Assembly: GCA_025149125.1 (NCBI GenBank)
Contig: CP102272.1
Location: forward strand, 3,038,001-3,102,000
Length of the DNA stretch: 64,000 bases
Direction of reading: 5' to 3'
Source of the DNA: [Clostridium] asparagiforme DSM 15981
GTDB lineage: Bacteria; Bacillota; Clostridia; Lachnospirales; Lachnospiraceae
Below are positions 53,038 to 61,940 of this stretch, piece after piece. The position numbers were made by a program, and so were the translations under genes. The notes beneath the pieces were generated by a model. It saw nothing but the letters and a program-made list of their open reading frames with translations. It was not told where the DNA came from and made no database searches. The stretch's first letter is position 1, and each line of letters starts with the position of its first letter.

Positions 53038-53385
53038 GTGATAATCAAACGTGGTGATATTTATTACGCGGATTTAAGGCCGGTGGTGGGATCCGAGCAG
53101 GGCGGAGTCCGTCCGGTGCTGATTATACAGAACGATGTCGGGAACAAACACAGCCCCACGGTGATCTGCGCCGCCATCACCTCGAAGATGAACAAGGCGA
53201 AGCTTCCCACCCATGTGGAGCTGAACACCAGGCGATGCGCCATGGTGAAGGACTCGGTGATTCTGCTGGAGCAGCTGCGGACCATTGACAAGCAGCGGCT
53301 GAAAGAAAAAATATGCCATATCGACGATGAACTGCAGCAGCGGGTGAACGACGCGCTGCTCATCAGTCTGGCGCTGGATACATAG
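53038..53385 (+). CDS. mazF: MazF/EndoA-type endoribonuclease toxin without antitoxin
   Basis: PemK/MazF fold that cleaves [21 protein letters not shown] opens the protein, then [15 protein letters not shown] and [17 protein letters not shown] with conserved Arg and Thr/Ser. 115 residues, like B. subtilis EndoA. The GTG at 53038 is 10 bases after GGAG; the GTG at 53029 is in frame but too close. No antitoxin gene precedes it: the 148 bases after alr hold no usable frame. Confidence 0.92.
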   Translation: MIIKRGDIYYADLRPVVGSEQGGVRPVLIIQNDVGNKHSPTVICAAITSKMNKAKLPTHVELNTRRCAMVKDSVILLEQLRTIDKQRLKEKICHIDDELQQRVNDALLISLALDT

Positions 53386-53477
53386 GAAAAAACAGCGCTT
53401 GTTAAATTTCTGCTTTTCTTTTGCGGCTCTTTGCTATATAATGTGTTTGATCATTCTACAGGAGGAAGAGAAGAGAG

Positions 53478-53804
53478 ATGGCAGACAATTTGGAGTTGCA
53501 CGAGGGTGAGGTTGTGGAGAGCGAGGTAAAGGGAGACTACTGGGAGAAAACGCTCTGTATGTACAGCCAGAAGTCGGGAAAATACTGGTTTACCAACCAG
53601 CGAATTCTGTTCCGCGGAGGGTTTACCGCTTCCCTTGACCTGCCCTACGATGAGATTGACGATGTGAAGACCTGCAGCGTGGGCCCCTTTATCCCGTTCA
53701 TGCCCACCGGCGTCAAGGTGACGATGAAGAACGGCAAAAGCTACAAGCTGTCGGTTCTGGGCCGCAAGAAAATTGCGGAATATATTCAGTCAAAGCTGTC
53801 ATAA
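53478..53804 (+). CDS. GRAM/PH-like domain protein (108 aa)
   Basis: Beta-rich protein with the PH/GRAM-like order: YWFTNQRILFRGGF near 38-52 and IKSYKLSVLGRKKIAEYIQSKL-like end. No membrane segment. AGGAGGAAG site. TATAAT box near 53436 just upstream suggests its own promoter. Probably a small cytosolic or membrane-associated protein; function unknown. Confidence 0.75.
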   Translation: MADNLELHEGEVVESEVKGDYWEKTLCMYSQKSGKYWFTNQRILFRGGFTASLDLPYDEIDDVKTCSVGPFIPFMPTGVKVTMKNGKSYKLSVLGRKKIAEYIQSKLS

Positions 53805-53822
53805 TCGGGAAATGCCCGGCCA

Positions 53823-53851
53823 TTGACGAAAAGTGGTAATAATGTTATGAT
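53823..53851 (+). promoter_or_regulatory. Sigma-A promoter of the CNNM gene
   Basis: TTGACG, 17-bp spacer, TATGAT. Just after it, ACAGAG (53854-53859) and CTCTGT (53885-53890) followed by T5 look like an attenuator, but the 5' arm overlaps the likely start of transcription, so it is doubtful. Confidence 0.8.
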
Positions 53852-53977
53852 AAACAGAGTTATGCCGCGGATTACAGGGCAGAGCTCTGTTTTTCTGTGA
53901 ACGGGCGGGGAAACCGCCGGCGCAGGCTGCGGGAATTTTGGATCGTTTCATGAACGAAGGGAGTGTTTTTTACATCT

Positions 53978-55456
53978 ATGGACGATGGTTATTCGCCTGT
54001 CGGTATTTTGGTATTGATCGGCCTGATCTTTCTGGAGGCGGTGTTTTACGGTTTCGGTTCCGCTATCCAGAATGTGAACGAGGGAAAGCTGGAGGAGGAG
54101 ATGGAGAACGGCAATGAAAAGGCCGCCCGTCTGCTTCGGATCGTAAACCGGCCCACCCGTTTTGTGAACACCATCCAGATTACCACCCATTTGGTGGGAA
54201 TTATCACCGGTATTTTTATTCTGCCCGTTGTGGTGAACGCGGCGGCCGGTAAATTCAGGACCATGAACCTGCTTAGCTCAGCGCGGACCATGGAAGCGGT
54301 GGGGGGAACGGCTCCCGCCTGGTATGCGGACCCGCTGTGGTGGATGTGGGCGGGGCTTACGGTGCTGTTTACCGTGGCCGCGGTGGCGTTTATCGTCAGC
54401 TTCGGCATCATTATCCCCAAGCGTCTGGCCGCCAAGGAGCCGGAGAAATGGGGCTACCGCATGATGCCCATGGTGCTGTTTGTCGCGGCCATTCTGCTGC
54501 CGCTCACCAAGCTGATCAGCGCAATGGCGTGGCTGGTGCTCAAAGCCTTTGGCGTAGATATGACGGCCGACGATGAGAATGTGACGGAAGAAGACATTAT
54601 GTCCATGGTTAATGAAGGCCATGAGCAGGGCGTTCTGGAGGCCGGAGAGACGGAAATGATCACCAATATTTTCCAACTCGGCGACAAGGAAGCCTGGGAC
54701 ATCATGACCCACCGCACCAACATGGTGGTGCTCTCCGCGGATACCACGCTTCGGGAGGCGGTGGACTTCATACTGAAGGAAGGAACCAACACACGGTATC
54801 CCGTGTACGGGGAGGATATCGACGATATTGTCGGCATCCTGCACCTGCGGGATGCCATGGCGTATTTTGAAAAGCCGGAGAACAAGGAACGGCAGTTAAT
54901 CGGGATCCCCGGGCTTCTCAGGGAAGCCAGCTTTATTCCGGAGACGCGCAGCATCGATACGCTGTTCAAAGAGATGCAGTCCAACAAGATACATATGGAG
55001 ATCGTGGTGGACGAGTATGGACAGACGGCGGGCCTGCTGACCATGGAGGATATTCTGGAAGAGATCGTGGGCAATATCATGGATGAATACGATGAGGAGG
55101 AGGAGTTTATCACGCCTTTGGAGGACGGCAGCTTCAGCATGAGCGGCATGACTCCGCTGGAAGACGTGACGGCTGCCCTCAGCATCCGCTTCTCCGAGGA
55201 GGACAGCGACACCTACGACACATTGAACGGTTTTCTGATCTCCCGGCTGGACCGCATCCCCCAGGAGCACGAAAAGCCGCTGGTGGAATTTGCGGGCTGC
55301 CGCTTCCAGGTCACCAAGGTGGGCAACAAGATGATCGAGTCCGTCCATGTGAGCAGAATCTGCGGTCCAAAATCCGGCAAAGGGGAAACAGGAAAGGAAA
55401 TAAAGGATTCGGATGATGCAGATCGCACAGAACACAAAGGAGATGTTCCGGGATAA
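53978..55456 (+). CDS. CNNM/hemolysin-family membrane protein with CBS domains
   Basis: N-terminal DUF21 membrane domain (about residues 8-190, four helices), then a CBS pair (about 210-345; AWDIMTHRTNMVVL and VVDEYGQTAGLLTMEDILEEIVG) and a C-terminal CorC/HlyC domain (about 355-460). Members are linked to Mg2+ or other divalent-metal handling. ATG 53978 sits 14 bases after AAGGGAG, an unusual spacing; a GTG at 53963 overlaps the site. The end overlaps the next gene by 44 bases. Confidence 0.92.
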   Translation: MDDGYSPVGILVLIGLIFLEAVFYGFGSAIQNVNEGKLEEEMENGNEKAARLLRIVNRPTRFVNTIQITTHLVGIITGIFILPVVVNAAAGKFRTMNLLSSARTMEAVGGTAPAWYADPLWWMWAGLTVLFTVAAVAFIVSFGIIIPKRLAAKEPEKWGYRMMPMVLFVAAILLPLTKLISAMAWLVLKAFGVDMTADDENVTEEDIMSMVNEGHEQGVLEAGETEMITNIFQLGDKEAWDIMTHRTNMVVLSADTTLREAVDFILKEGTNTRYPVYGEDIDDIVGILHLRDAMAYFEKPENKERQLIGIPGLLREASFIPETRSIDTLFKEMQSNKIHMEIVVDEYGQTAGLLTMEDILEEIVGNIMDEYDEEEEFITPLEDGSFSMSGMTPLEDVTAALSIRFSEEDSDTYDTLNGFLISRLDRIPQEHEKPLVEFAGCRFQVTKVGNKMIESVHVSRICGPKSGKGETGKEIKDSDDADRTEHKGDVPG

Positions 55457-56795
55457 AATTTTTCTCAAAAAGGCCGTGCAGATTGCCTGTCCGGTGGCCC
55501 TGCAGGGGATGTTAAACACCGTGGTCAACCTGGTTGACACGCTGATGATCGGCACTCTGGGGGCCACGGCCATTGCGGCGGTGGGACTGGCGAACAAGGT
55601 CTTTTTTGTGTTTTCGCTGCTGGTATTCGGGATTGTCAGCGGCAGCGGCATCCTGGCGGCCCAGTTCTGGGGCAGCGGCGATGTAAAACACATCCGCAAG
55701 GTGCTGGGCCTGTCCGTGGTGCTGTCCATGGTGGGCGCAGCGTTTTTTGTGATCCCGGCGGTGGCCTTTCCGGACAAGGTGATGCGCATCTTCACCACCA
55801 GCGAGGCCAGCATCTCCCTGGGCGCGCGCTACCTTCGGGTGGCGGCCCTCACCTATCCCTTTATCGCGCTGACCAACGTGTTCGTGGCGCTGCTGCGGGC
55901 GGTCAACAAGGTGGTGGTTCCCGTTTGCACCAGCTGCATCGCCATTGTGATCAATATTATCCTGAACTATATCCTGATCTTCGGCGCCTTTGGAGCGCCC
56001 AGGCTTGGGGTGGTGGGAGCCGCTCTGGCAACCATGATCGCCCGCCTGATTGAGGTGGCGCTGGTGGTGGGCTATGTGTACGGAACCCGGTCCCCGATAG
56101 CCGGGACGTTTCGGGAGCTGTTCGGCTGGCCGGGGCCATTTATCCGCCGTTTCCTGGACACCGCGGCACCGGTGATCGCCAACGAGTTCATGTGGGGGCT
56201 GGGCACCACCATGTACTCCCTGGCCTACGGGCGCATGGGGGATAACGCGGTGGCCGCAATCACCATTGCCACCACCATCCAGGATATCGTGGTGGTATTG
56301 TTTCAGGGGCTTTCCGCCGCTACGGCCGTGATCCTGGGAAATGAGATGGGCGCGGGAAAGCTTAAGCGGGCGGAGCGGTATGCGGTGAATTTCTTCATTT
56401 TGCAGTTTATCATCACCCTGGCCGCGGCCGCGGTGGTGGTGGGAATCCGCTGGCCGCTCATCGGGCTTTACCGCATCACGCCGGAGGTGGCCCGGGACGT
56501 GAACCTCTGTATTTTGGTGTTCGCCCTCTATATGCCGGCCAAGATGTTCAATTTTGTGAACGTGGTGGGCGTGCTCAGAAGCGGCGGGGACACGAAGATG
56601 TGCCTGTTTCTGGACACCAGCGGCGTGTGGTTCATCGGCGTTCCCCTGGCCTTCCTGGGGGCGCTGGTCTGGCGGCTGCCGATCTATACCGTATACGCCC
56701 TGGTGATGTTTGAGGAGGTCTACAAGATGATTCTGGGGTACATCCGGTACCGGCAGAAAAAGTGGCTGCGCAACCTGGCGGTGGAAATCCGCTGA
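55413..56795 (+). CDS. MATE-family efflux transporter (second copy)
   Basis: 460 residues, 12 helices. Begins MMQIAQNTKEMFRDKIFLKKAVQIACPVALQ; two MatE halves (about 20-200 and 240-430). Overlaps the CNNM gene by 44 bases in another frame; AAAGGA is near the ATG. It differs from the 43471 copy in sequence. The substrate is unknown. Confidence 0.93.
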   Translation: MMQIAQNTKEMFRDKIFLKKAVQIACPVALQGMLNTVVNLVDTLMIGTLGATAIAAVGLANKVFFVFSLLVFGIVSGSGILAAQFWGSGDVKHIRKVLGLSVVLSMVGAAFFVIPAVAFPDKVMRIFTTSEASISLGARYLRVAALTYPFIALTNVFVALLRAVNKVVVPVCTSCIAIVINIILNYILIFGAFGAPRLGVVGAALATMIARLIEVALVVGYVYGTRSPIAGTFRELFGWPGPFIRRFLDTAAPVIANEFMWGLGTTMYSLAYGRMGDNAVAAITIATTIQDIVVVLFQGLSAATAVILGNEMGAGKLKRAERYAVNFFILQFIITLAAAAVVVGIRWPLIGLYRITPEVARDVNLCILVFALYMPAKMFNFVNVVGVLRSGGDTKMCLFLDTSGVWFIGVPLAFLGALVWRLPIYTVYALVMFEEVYKMILGYIRYRQKKWLRNLAVEIR

Positions 56796-56853
56796 AGGGT
56801 TCCGAAATGGGGAATTTCCGGCGAAAACCCGGTGAAAACCCTGTAATTTCCCC

Positions 56854-56882
56854 TTGTCATGGGCCAAAAATCGTGCTAAGAT
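56854..56882 (+). promoter_or_regulatory. Sigma-A promoter of the YebC gene
   Basis: TTGTCA, 17-bp spacer, TAAGAT, with a leader of about 90 bases. Confidence 0.75.
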
Positions 56883-56980
56883 GGAAAAGATGTTTACATG
56901 CCAGAGACAAAAGGCCCGCCGGTGTGCGCGGGGCCGATGTTGTGAAAAACAGAATTTAATGAAGAAAGGGTGTTATACGA

Positions 56981-57709
56981 ATGTCAGGACATTCAAAATT
57001 TGCCAACATTAAGCATAAGAAAGAGAGAAATGATGCGGCGAAGGGTAAAATCTTCACCGTGATTGGGCGTGAGATCGCCGTCGCCGTTAAGGAGGGCGGA
57101 GCGGACCCGGCCAACAACAGCAAACTGCGCGACGTGATCGCCAAGGCTAAGGCCAACAACATGCCCAACGATACCATTGACCGCGGGATCAAGAAGGCCG
57201 CCGGAGACGCGAACGCCGTGAACTACGAGGTGCTTACATACGAAGGGTACGGCCCCAGCGGTGTGGCCATTATCGTGGATACGCTGACCGACAACAAGAA
57301 CCGCACCGCCGCCAATGTGCGCAGCGCGTTCACCAAGGGCAGCGGAAACGTGGGAACTCCCGGAAGCGTTTCCTATATGTTCGATAAGAAGGGACAGATC
57401 ATCATCGACAAGGAAGAGTGCGAGATGGATCCCGACGATCTGATGATGCTGGCTCTTGACGCAGGCGCTGAGGATTTCTCTGAGGAGGAGGACAGCTATG
57501 AGGTTTACACTGCGCCCGAGGATTTCAGCAAGGTGCGCGAGGCCCTGGAGGCTGAGAACATCCCCATGCTGGAGGCGGATGTGACCATGATCCCCCAGAC
57601 CTGGGTGGAGCTCTCCGACCCGGAGGACATCAAAAAGCTGACCAGGATTCTGGACCTGCTGGACGAGGACGACGACGTGCAGGCGGTGTACCACAACTGG
57701 GACGAATAG
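56981..57709 (+). CDS. YebC/PmpR-family protein
   Basis: 242 residues, starting [22 protein letters not shown]. Family members bind DNA as regulators or, in newer work, help ribosomes through proline stretches. The start has GAAAGG upstream. The terminator follows within 60 bases. One of several YebC-type genes likely in the genome; no operon partner. Confidence 0.95.
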   Translation: MSGHSKFANIKHKKERNDAAKGKIFTVIGREIAVAVKEGGADPANNSKLRDVIAKAKANNMPNDTIDRGIKKAAGDANAVNYEVLTYEGYGPSGVAIIVDTLTDNKNRTAANVRSAFTKGSGNVGTPGSVSYMFDKKGQIIIDKEECEMDPDDLMMLALDAGAEDFSEEEDSYEVYTAPEDFSKVREALEAENIPMLEADVTMIPQTWVELSDPEDIKKLTRILDLLDEDDDVQAVYHNWDE

Positions 57710-57723
57710 GATTAAACAGAAGG

Positions 57724-57770
57724 AGCTCTTCCCTGTTGTGCCGTAACGGCGCGCGGGGAGGAGCTTTTTA
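57724..57770 (+). terminator. Terminator of the YebC gene
   Basis: AGCTCTTCCC pairs with GGGAGGAGCT (one wobble), an inner GCCG/CGGC stem, then TTTTTA. A degenerate REP-like segment (GGCCGGCGCAGGCTGCGGGTGATTGCGG type) lies just after, at 57776-57813. Confidence 0.87.
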
Positions 57771-57877
57771 GGTGAATGCAGCGAGGGGCCGGCGCAGGCT
57801 GCGGGTGATTGCGGCGTACCCGGACGGCCGCGCCTCTGCGGCAGTATAAAAGCTGGGGATATAAAGGAGAACAGAAG

Positions 57878-58678
57878 ATGAAGATTCAGAATGAGATCAG
57901 ACAGTTTGAAGCGCAGTTTGAGGAAAGGACGGAGGAACTGCTGTTTTTGACCGGTCCAAACGGTTTTGGAGGGGGAAGGGTGCCGGGGGAGAAGCTCTGG
58001 TCCGCCTCCATCGGATTGGCGGCGTACAAGCGTTCCGGGGAGGAGGCGGTGCGGCAGGACGGAACTCTGACGCTGAAAGCGGACGACGATCTGCTCCACC
58101 GCCTGCAGGCGCAGGTGAAGCCGTACAGTGTGGTCCGCGCTGCAGTGCGGGCCGGCCGTGAGCGCCAGGCACGTTTTATGCTGGTGGGAGAAATCTCTCC
58201 GGCCCGGGATGGGGAGCTTGAGGCGATCCTGGAGGAGCTTAAAAAGCCGGTGTACTTAGAGGACGAGGTGTTGGGCCGCTTTACCCTGGACCGGCAGGTC
58301 AACTGGTTTGAGGCGGACGTGGACTGGCTGGGGCAGACGGTGCGCCTGTCCTTTGACTGGGATGAGGACGAGGCCATGGAGGACTCTCTCAGGACGGCGA
58401 AGGCCCTGATGGCGGATCAGGAGGAGTGGAACCGCCGCGTGCTGTCCCGGGCTTCGGAGGACCTTCTGGAGCTGAAGAATGACAGCTGGCTGGAGGAGGA
58501 CGAGGAGGAGCTTGACGCAGAGAAGTTCGAGGCTTGTCTGGAGCTGGAGAGCATCGAAGTGCGGCCTGAGGGAGAGTTCTGCTTCTGGTTTGCGGACGGG
58601 GAGCTGTTCTGGGGTCACTCCATTACGGTGGAGGGGACGCTGGAGGGCGGTCCTGAGCAGGCGGATATTCAGGGATAA
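57878..58678 (+). CDS. DUF2262-like protein (266 aa)
   Basis: C-terminal segment FCFWFADGELFWGHSITVEG matches the DUF2262 look; the whole protein is acidic, rich in Glu and Asp (DEDEAMEDSL, WLEEDEEELDAE). No membrane segment. ATG 57878 follows AAAGGAG; the upstream frame is not used. 70 bases precede the RDD gene, so the two may be co-transcribed. Function unknown. Confidence 0.75.
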   Translation: MKIQNEIRQFEAQFEERTEELLFLTGPNGFGGGRVPGEKLWSASIGLAAYKRSGEEAVRQDGTLTLKADDDLLHRLQAQVKPYSVVRAAVRAGRERQARFMLVGEISPARDGELEAILEELKKPVYLEDEVLGRFTLDRQVNWFEADVDWLGQTVRLSFDWDEDEAMEDSLRTAKALMADQEEWNRRVLSRASEDLLELKNDSWLEEDEEELDAEKFEACLELESIEVRPEGEFCFWFADGELFWGHSITVEGTLEGGPEQADIQG

Positions 58679-58748
58679 GAACAGATGAAAATGGAATCGG
58701 ATGGGCAGCCGGAACCGGCAGGGCGGCTCTCCGGGGAGGACAGGGAGT

Positions 58749-59582
58749 ATGAAGCGGATTTTCGCATTTTTGATTGACTATATGATTTTGCTGGCCGTTC
58801 TGATGGGACCGGTTTTTCTGGCGATTAACAGCGGCATATGGACAGGGGGAAGCTTGTCCCGGATCGGACTCCCGGCGGCGATGGCGGTCTATCTGGTATA
58901 TTTTTTCGCTGCTGATTACTGGTTTCAGGGAATAACGCTGGGCAAACGTTTCCTGGGACTGCACCTGATCTGGGACCAGGGAGAGGGGAATACCAGACTG
59001 GTCCGATCCATTCTGCACACGGTTTTGAAATGTCTGTTGATCATCGTCTGGCCCGCGACCCTGATCCTATACCTCTGCCTTGGCGGCCGGATGCCCTATG
59101 ACTTACAGCTGGGTCTCTGTTACGTGCAGGGCCGGAAGGCTCCGCTCTGGAAGACGCTGCTTAAAATTGCTGCGGGTGTGGTGATTTTCTTCGCGCTGGT
59201 GTTCTCCGCCGCCTCCCTGATGTTAAGCAGTGTGAATCAAGAGGCCTATTATACGGTGGGAGACGAGAAGATCCCGTCCGTCTACACGGTTTTGGGAAAA
59301 CATCGTCTGGCAGGATATTCCTCCTCCAGCAGCTCCGGCGTTTACGAGGCGCAGTACCAGTATGTGGTCCGGGGGAACGGAAATGAACTCCTGGAACAAT
59401 ATATGGAGTACCTGATCCAAAACGAGGGATTCGCACGGCATGAGGAGGACGAGTCCGGCTACAGGGGCAACGTCCGGGTTCTGAAGCGGGAGGCCCGGGA
59501 CGGGTATGAGACGACCGCTTTTCTGGTTTCATCCCGGGACGCCCTGACGGTGAAGCTGGTCTGTGAGAAGGCCGAAAATTGA
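58749..59582 (+). CDS. RDD-family membrane protein with extracytoplasmic domain
   Basis: RDD domain (residues 1-130, three helices; FLIDYMILLAVLMG; ITLGKRFLGLHLIWDQ), a further membrane helix near 150-172, then an outside domain (about 175-277) with a Ser-rich stretch. ATG 58749 has GGGAG before it. Function unknown; RDD proteins are often linked to transport or export of small molecules. The terminator follows. Confidence 0.83.
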   Translation: MKRIFAFLIDYMILLAVLMGPVFLAINSGIWTGGSLSRIGLPAAMAVYLVYFFAADYWFQGITLGKRFLGLHLIWDQGEGNTRLVRSILHTVLKCLLIIVWPATLILYLCLGGRMPYDLQLGLCYVQGRKAPLWKTLLKIAAGVVIFFALVFSAASLMLSSVNQEAYYTVGDEKIPSVYTVLGKHRLAGYSSSSSSGVYEAQYQYVVRGNGNELLEQYMEYLIQNEGFARHEEDESGYRGNVRVLKREARDGYETTAFLVSSRDALTVKLVCEKAEN

Positions 59583-59597
59583 GTGATCCAAATTGTG

Positions 59598-59636
59598 GCG
59601 GGCGGCTGCACCGATGGGTGCGGCCGCCTGCTTTTT
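59598..59636 (+). terminator. Terminator of the RDD gene
   Basis: About 15-bp GC-rich stem with a GAT loop, then TTTTT. Confidence 0.93.
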
Positions 59637-59639
59637 GAT

Positions 59640-59710
59640 GGATGTAATGGGCCACCTGCGGGCGATTGCCGGATGTAATGTGCTGCCTGCGCCGCCTGCG
59701 GCACATTGCC
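59640..59710. repeat. Two REP-like repeat units
   Basis: GGATGTAATGGGCC ... GGGCGATTGCC (59640-59670) followed by a second unit GGATGTAATGTGC ... GCACATTGCC (59671-59710) with perfect inverted ends AATGTGC/GCACATT. Same family as 35711-35826. Confidence 0.85.
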
Positions 59711-59816
59711 TTCCGGTCTCTTTAAATTTGTGTAAAAAGTTTTTTCAAATCTTCTATCTGTTCAAAATGCACGTCAGGCTTTATGATATCCCATGTAAGA
59801 GATAAACAGTTCTTCT

Positions 59817-59828
59817 TCAAGCGCTTGA
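59817..59828. promoter_or_regulatory. 12-bp palindrome upstream of the PTS operon
   Basis: Perfect palindrome TCAAGCGCTTGA, 47 bases before the IIA start. It has a LacI-type core AAGCGCTT, but does not match the cre consensus well. Candidate operator. Confidence 0.45.
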
Positions 59829-59874
59829 GAGAGACTTTAAAAAGATCCGGCGAGGCCGGGCAGGAGGTTATCAG

Positions 59875-60324
59875 ATGGGTAAATTAATCAACAAGAATTG
59901 CATCGTGTTTGACATCCGGGGAGATAAAAAAGATGTGATCCACAGACTGGCCGTAGAGCTTGGAAAGGCCGGGACGATCACGGACACGGAGGAATTTTAC
60001 AAGGACGTTCTGGCCAGAGAGGCCATTTCCCCTACCTTCGTAGGGTTTGACATGGGTCTGCCCCACGGCAAGACCGACCACGTGCTGGAAGCCAGCGTAT
60101 GTTTCGGCCGCACCGCAGAGCCGGTGATCTGGAATGAGGAGAGCGGCGAGACCGCGGACCTGATCATCCTCATCGCCTGCCCCCTGGCGGAGGCCGGAGA
60201 CACCCATATGAAGATCCTGGCGAATCTGTCCAGAAAGCTCATGCACGAGGAGTTCCGGGAGTCGCTGAGAAACAGCGATGAAGAGCAGGTCTATCAAATT
60301 TTAACGGAAGTTTTGGAGGGATAA
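59875..60324 (+). CDS. PTS fructose-family EIIA component
   Basis: 149-residue EIIA with the active His in GLPHGKTDHV near 63. It takes phosphate from HPr and passes it to EIIB. GGAGG site before ATG. First of IIA-IIC-IIB in separate genes, four bases before IIC. Confidence 0.95.
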   Translation: MGKLINKNCIVFDIRGDKKDVIHRLAVELGKAGTITDTEEFYKDVLAREAISPTFVGFDMGLPHGKTDHVLEASVCFGRTAEPVIWNEESGETADLIILIACPLAEAGDTHMKILANLSRKLMHEEFRESLRNSDEEQVYQILTEVLEG

Positions 60325-60328
60325 TGAG

Positions 60329-61393
60329 ATGAAAGAGCAGTTAAAAACACTGAAAAAGCACATTTTGACGGGCACGTCCCACATGATCCCGTTTATCGTG
60401 GCAGGCGGTATCCTGTTTTCCCTGGCGGTTATGTTAAACCCTGCGGGAGCGGCTACCCCGGAGACCGGCTGGCTGGCCGGTCTGGCGCAGATCGGTCTTG
60501 GCGGACTGACGCTGTTCGTTCCGATCCTGGGCGGCTACATCGCTTACTCCATCGCCGATAAGCCCGGTCTGGCGCCCGGCATGATCGGAGCGTACCTGGC
60601 AAAAGAGATGGGCGCGGGCTTTTTAGGCGGCATGGTGGCCGGCCTGATCGCCGGTGTGGTGGTAAAGCAGTTAAAACGGATCAAGCTTCCCATCGCGCTT
60701 AAGACGCTGGGTTCCATTTTCATCTATCCCCTGGTGGGCACCTTTATCACCGGCGGAATCATCGTGTGGGGCATCGGCGGACCCATCGCGGCTGTGATGA
60801 ACGGCCTGACGGGTTGGCTGTCCGGCCTGGGCGACGTGGGTAAGGTTCCGCTGGCTTCCATTCTGGGCGCTATGACCGCATTTGACATGGGCGGCCCGGT
60901 CAACAAGGTTGCAACGCTGTTTGCACAGACCCAGGTGGACACCCTTCCCTATCTGATGGGCGGCGTGGGCGTCGCCATCTGTACGCCTCCCATCGGTATG
61001 GGGATCGCCACATTGCTGGCGCCCAAGAAATACAACGCTGAGGAGAAGGAAGCAGGCAAGGCGGCCATTCTGATGGGCTGCGTGGGTATCACCGAGGGCG
61101 CGATCCCCTTTGCCGCCAATGATCCGCTGCGCGTAATTCCCTCCCTGATCGTGGGAGCGGTGGTCGGAAACATCATCCCCTTCCTGACCGGTGTGTTAAA
61201 CCATGCGCCCTGGGGCGGTCTCATCGTACTGCCGGTGGTCGAGGGCAGGATCTGGTACTTTATTTCCGTGCTTGTGGGTGGATTTGTGACTGCGATTATG
61301 GTAAACTTACTGAAGAAGAACAACATGGACGACGCGGTGGTCAAAGCCGTGGAGGAAGACGATCTGGACGAGATCACATTTGACGATTTATAA
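60329..61393 (+). CDS. PTS fructose-family EIIC permease
   Basis: 354 residues with about 9-10 membrane helices; GGILFSLAVMLNPAG, GAMTAFDMGGPVNKVA near 180 and GCVGITEGAIPFAANDPLRVIPSLI near 250 are family marks. It carries the sugar across the membrane while EIIB phosphorylates it. The sugar is unknown; fructose, mannose derivatives or a polyol are possible. Confidence 0.96.
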   Translation: MKEQLKTLKKHILTGTSHMIPFIVAGGILFSLAVMLNPAGAATPETGWLAGLAQIGLGGLTLFVPILGGYIAYSIADKPGLAPGMIGAYLAKEMGAGFLGGMVAGLIAGVVVKQLKRIKLPIALKTLGSIFIYPLVGTFITGGIIVWGIGGPIAAVMNGLTGWLSGLGDVGKVPLASILGAMTAFDMGGPVNKVATLFAQTQVDTLPYLMGGVGVAICTPPIGMGIATLLAPKKYNAEEKEAGKAAILMGCVGITEGAIPFAANDPLRVIPSLIVGAVVGNIIPFLTGVLNHAPWGGLIVLPVVEGRIWYFISVLVGGFVTAIMVNLLKKNNMDDAVVKAVEEDDLDEITFDDL

Positions 61394-61483
61394 GATCCGC
61401 CGTCAGCCGGGCAAAAGGCGCCGGGGGCGGTACACACAATGAATATAAAACTGTAAAACAGCAGAAATTTAGGAGGAAAAAAC

Positions 61484-61792
61484 ATGAAGGTAGTCGGTAT
61501 TACATCCTGCCCGTCGGGCGTGGCGCACACTTATATGGCAGCGGAGGCTTTAAAGCTCTCCGGCGAGAAGCTGGGAATCGAGGTTCTGATCGAGACCCAG
61601 GGCGGAGCGGGCGTGGAGAACCAGCTGAAGCAGAAGGACATCGACGAGGCGGCCTGCGTGGTTCTGGTCAACGACGTGGCGCTGGAGGGTCTGGACCGCT
61701 TCAAGGGCAAAAAAGTGCTCAAGATGGGCGTTTCCGATCTGATCAAGAAGTCCGACGCAGTGATGAAGAAGATTCAGGATACGTTCCAGTAG
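61484..61792 (+). CDS. PTS fructose-family EIIB component
   Basis: 102 residues; phospho-Cys in TSCPSGVAHTYMAAEAL (Cys9). RBS TTTAGGAGGA. It phosphorylates the incoming sugar. 90 bases after IIC. A hairpin follows before the regulator. Confidence 0.96.
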   Translation: MKVVGITSCPSGVAHTYMAAEALKLSGEKLGIEVLIETQGGAGVENQLKQKDIDEAACVVLVNDVALEGLDRFKGKKVLKMGVSDLIKKSDAVMKKIQDTFQ

Positions 61793-61839
61793 GCGCTGGT
61801 CAGGGGAGTATCGGAGCGATAAATGTTACATATGGGAAT

Positions 61840-61877
61840 CAGGACGAGGGGAGAGGGGAGCATCTCCTCTTGTCCTG
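61840..61877 (+). other. Long hairpin between EIIB and the PRD regulator
   Basis: 15-bp stem with two wobble pairs (arms 61840-61854 and 61863-61877) and an 8-base loop. No T run follows, so it may stabilise or attenuate mRNA rather than end it. A degenerate REP-like segment lies at 61891-61918. Confidence 0.7.
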
Positions 61878-61940
61878 TTGCAGGTAAAAAGCCGCTGGCG
61901 CAGCCCGCAGTGATTGCGCCGGCGGATGGGGGAGGCAGAT

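Noticed and set aside
59705-59874. Sigma-54 promoter for the PTS operon
   Set aside because: No TGGCAC-N5-TTGC element seen, and the regulator lacks a sigma-54 activator domain.
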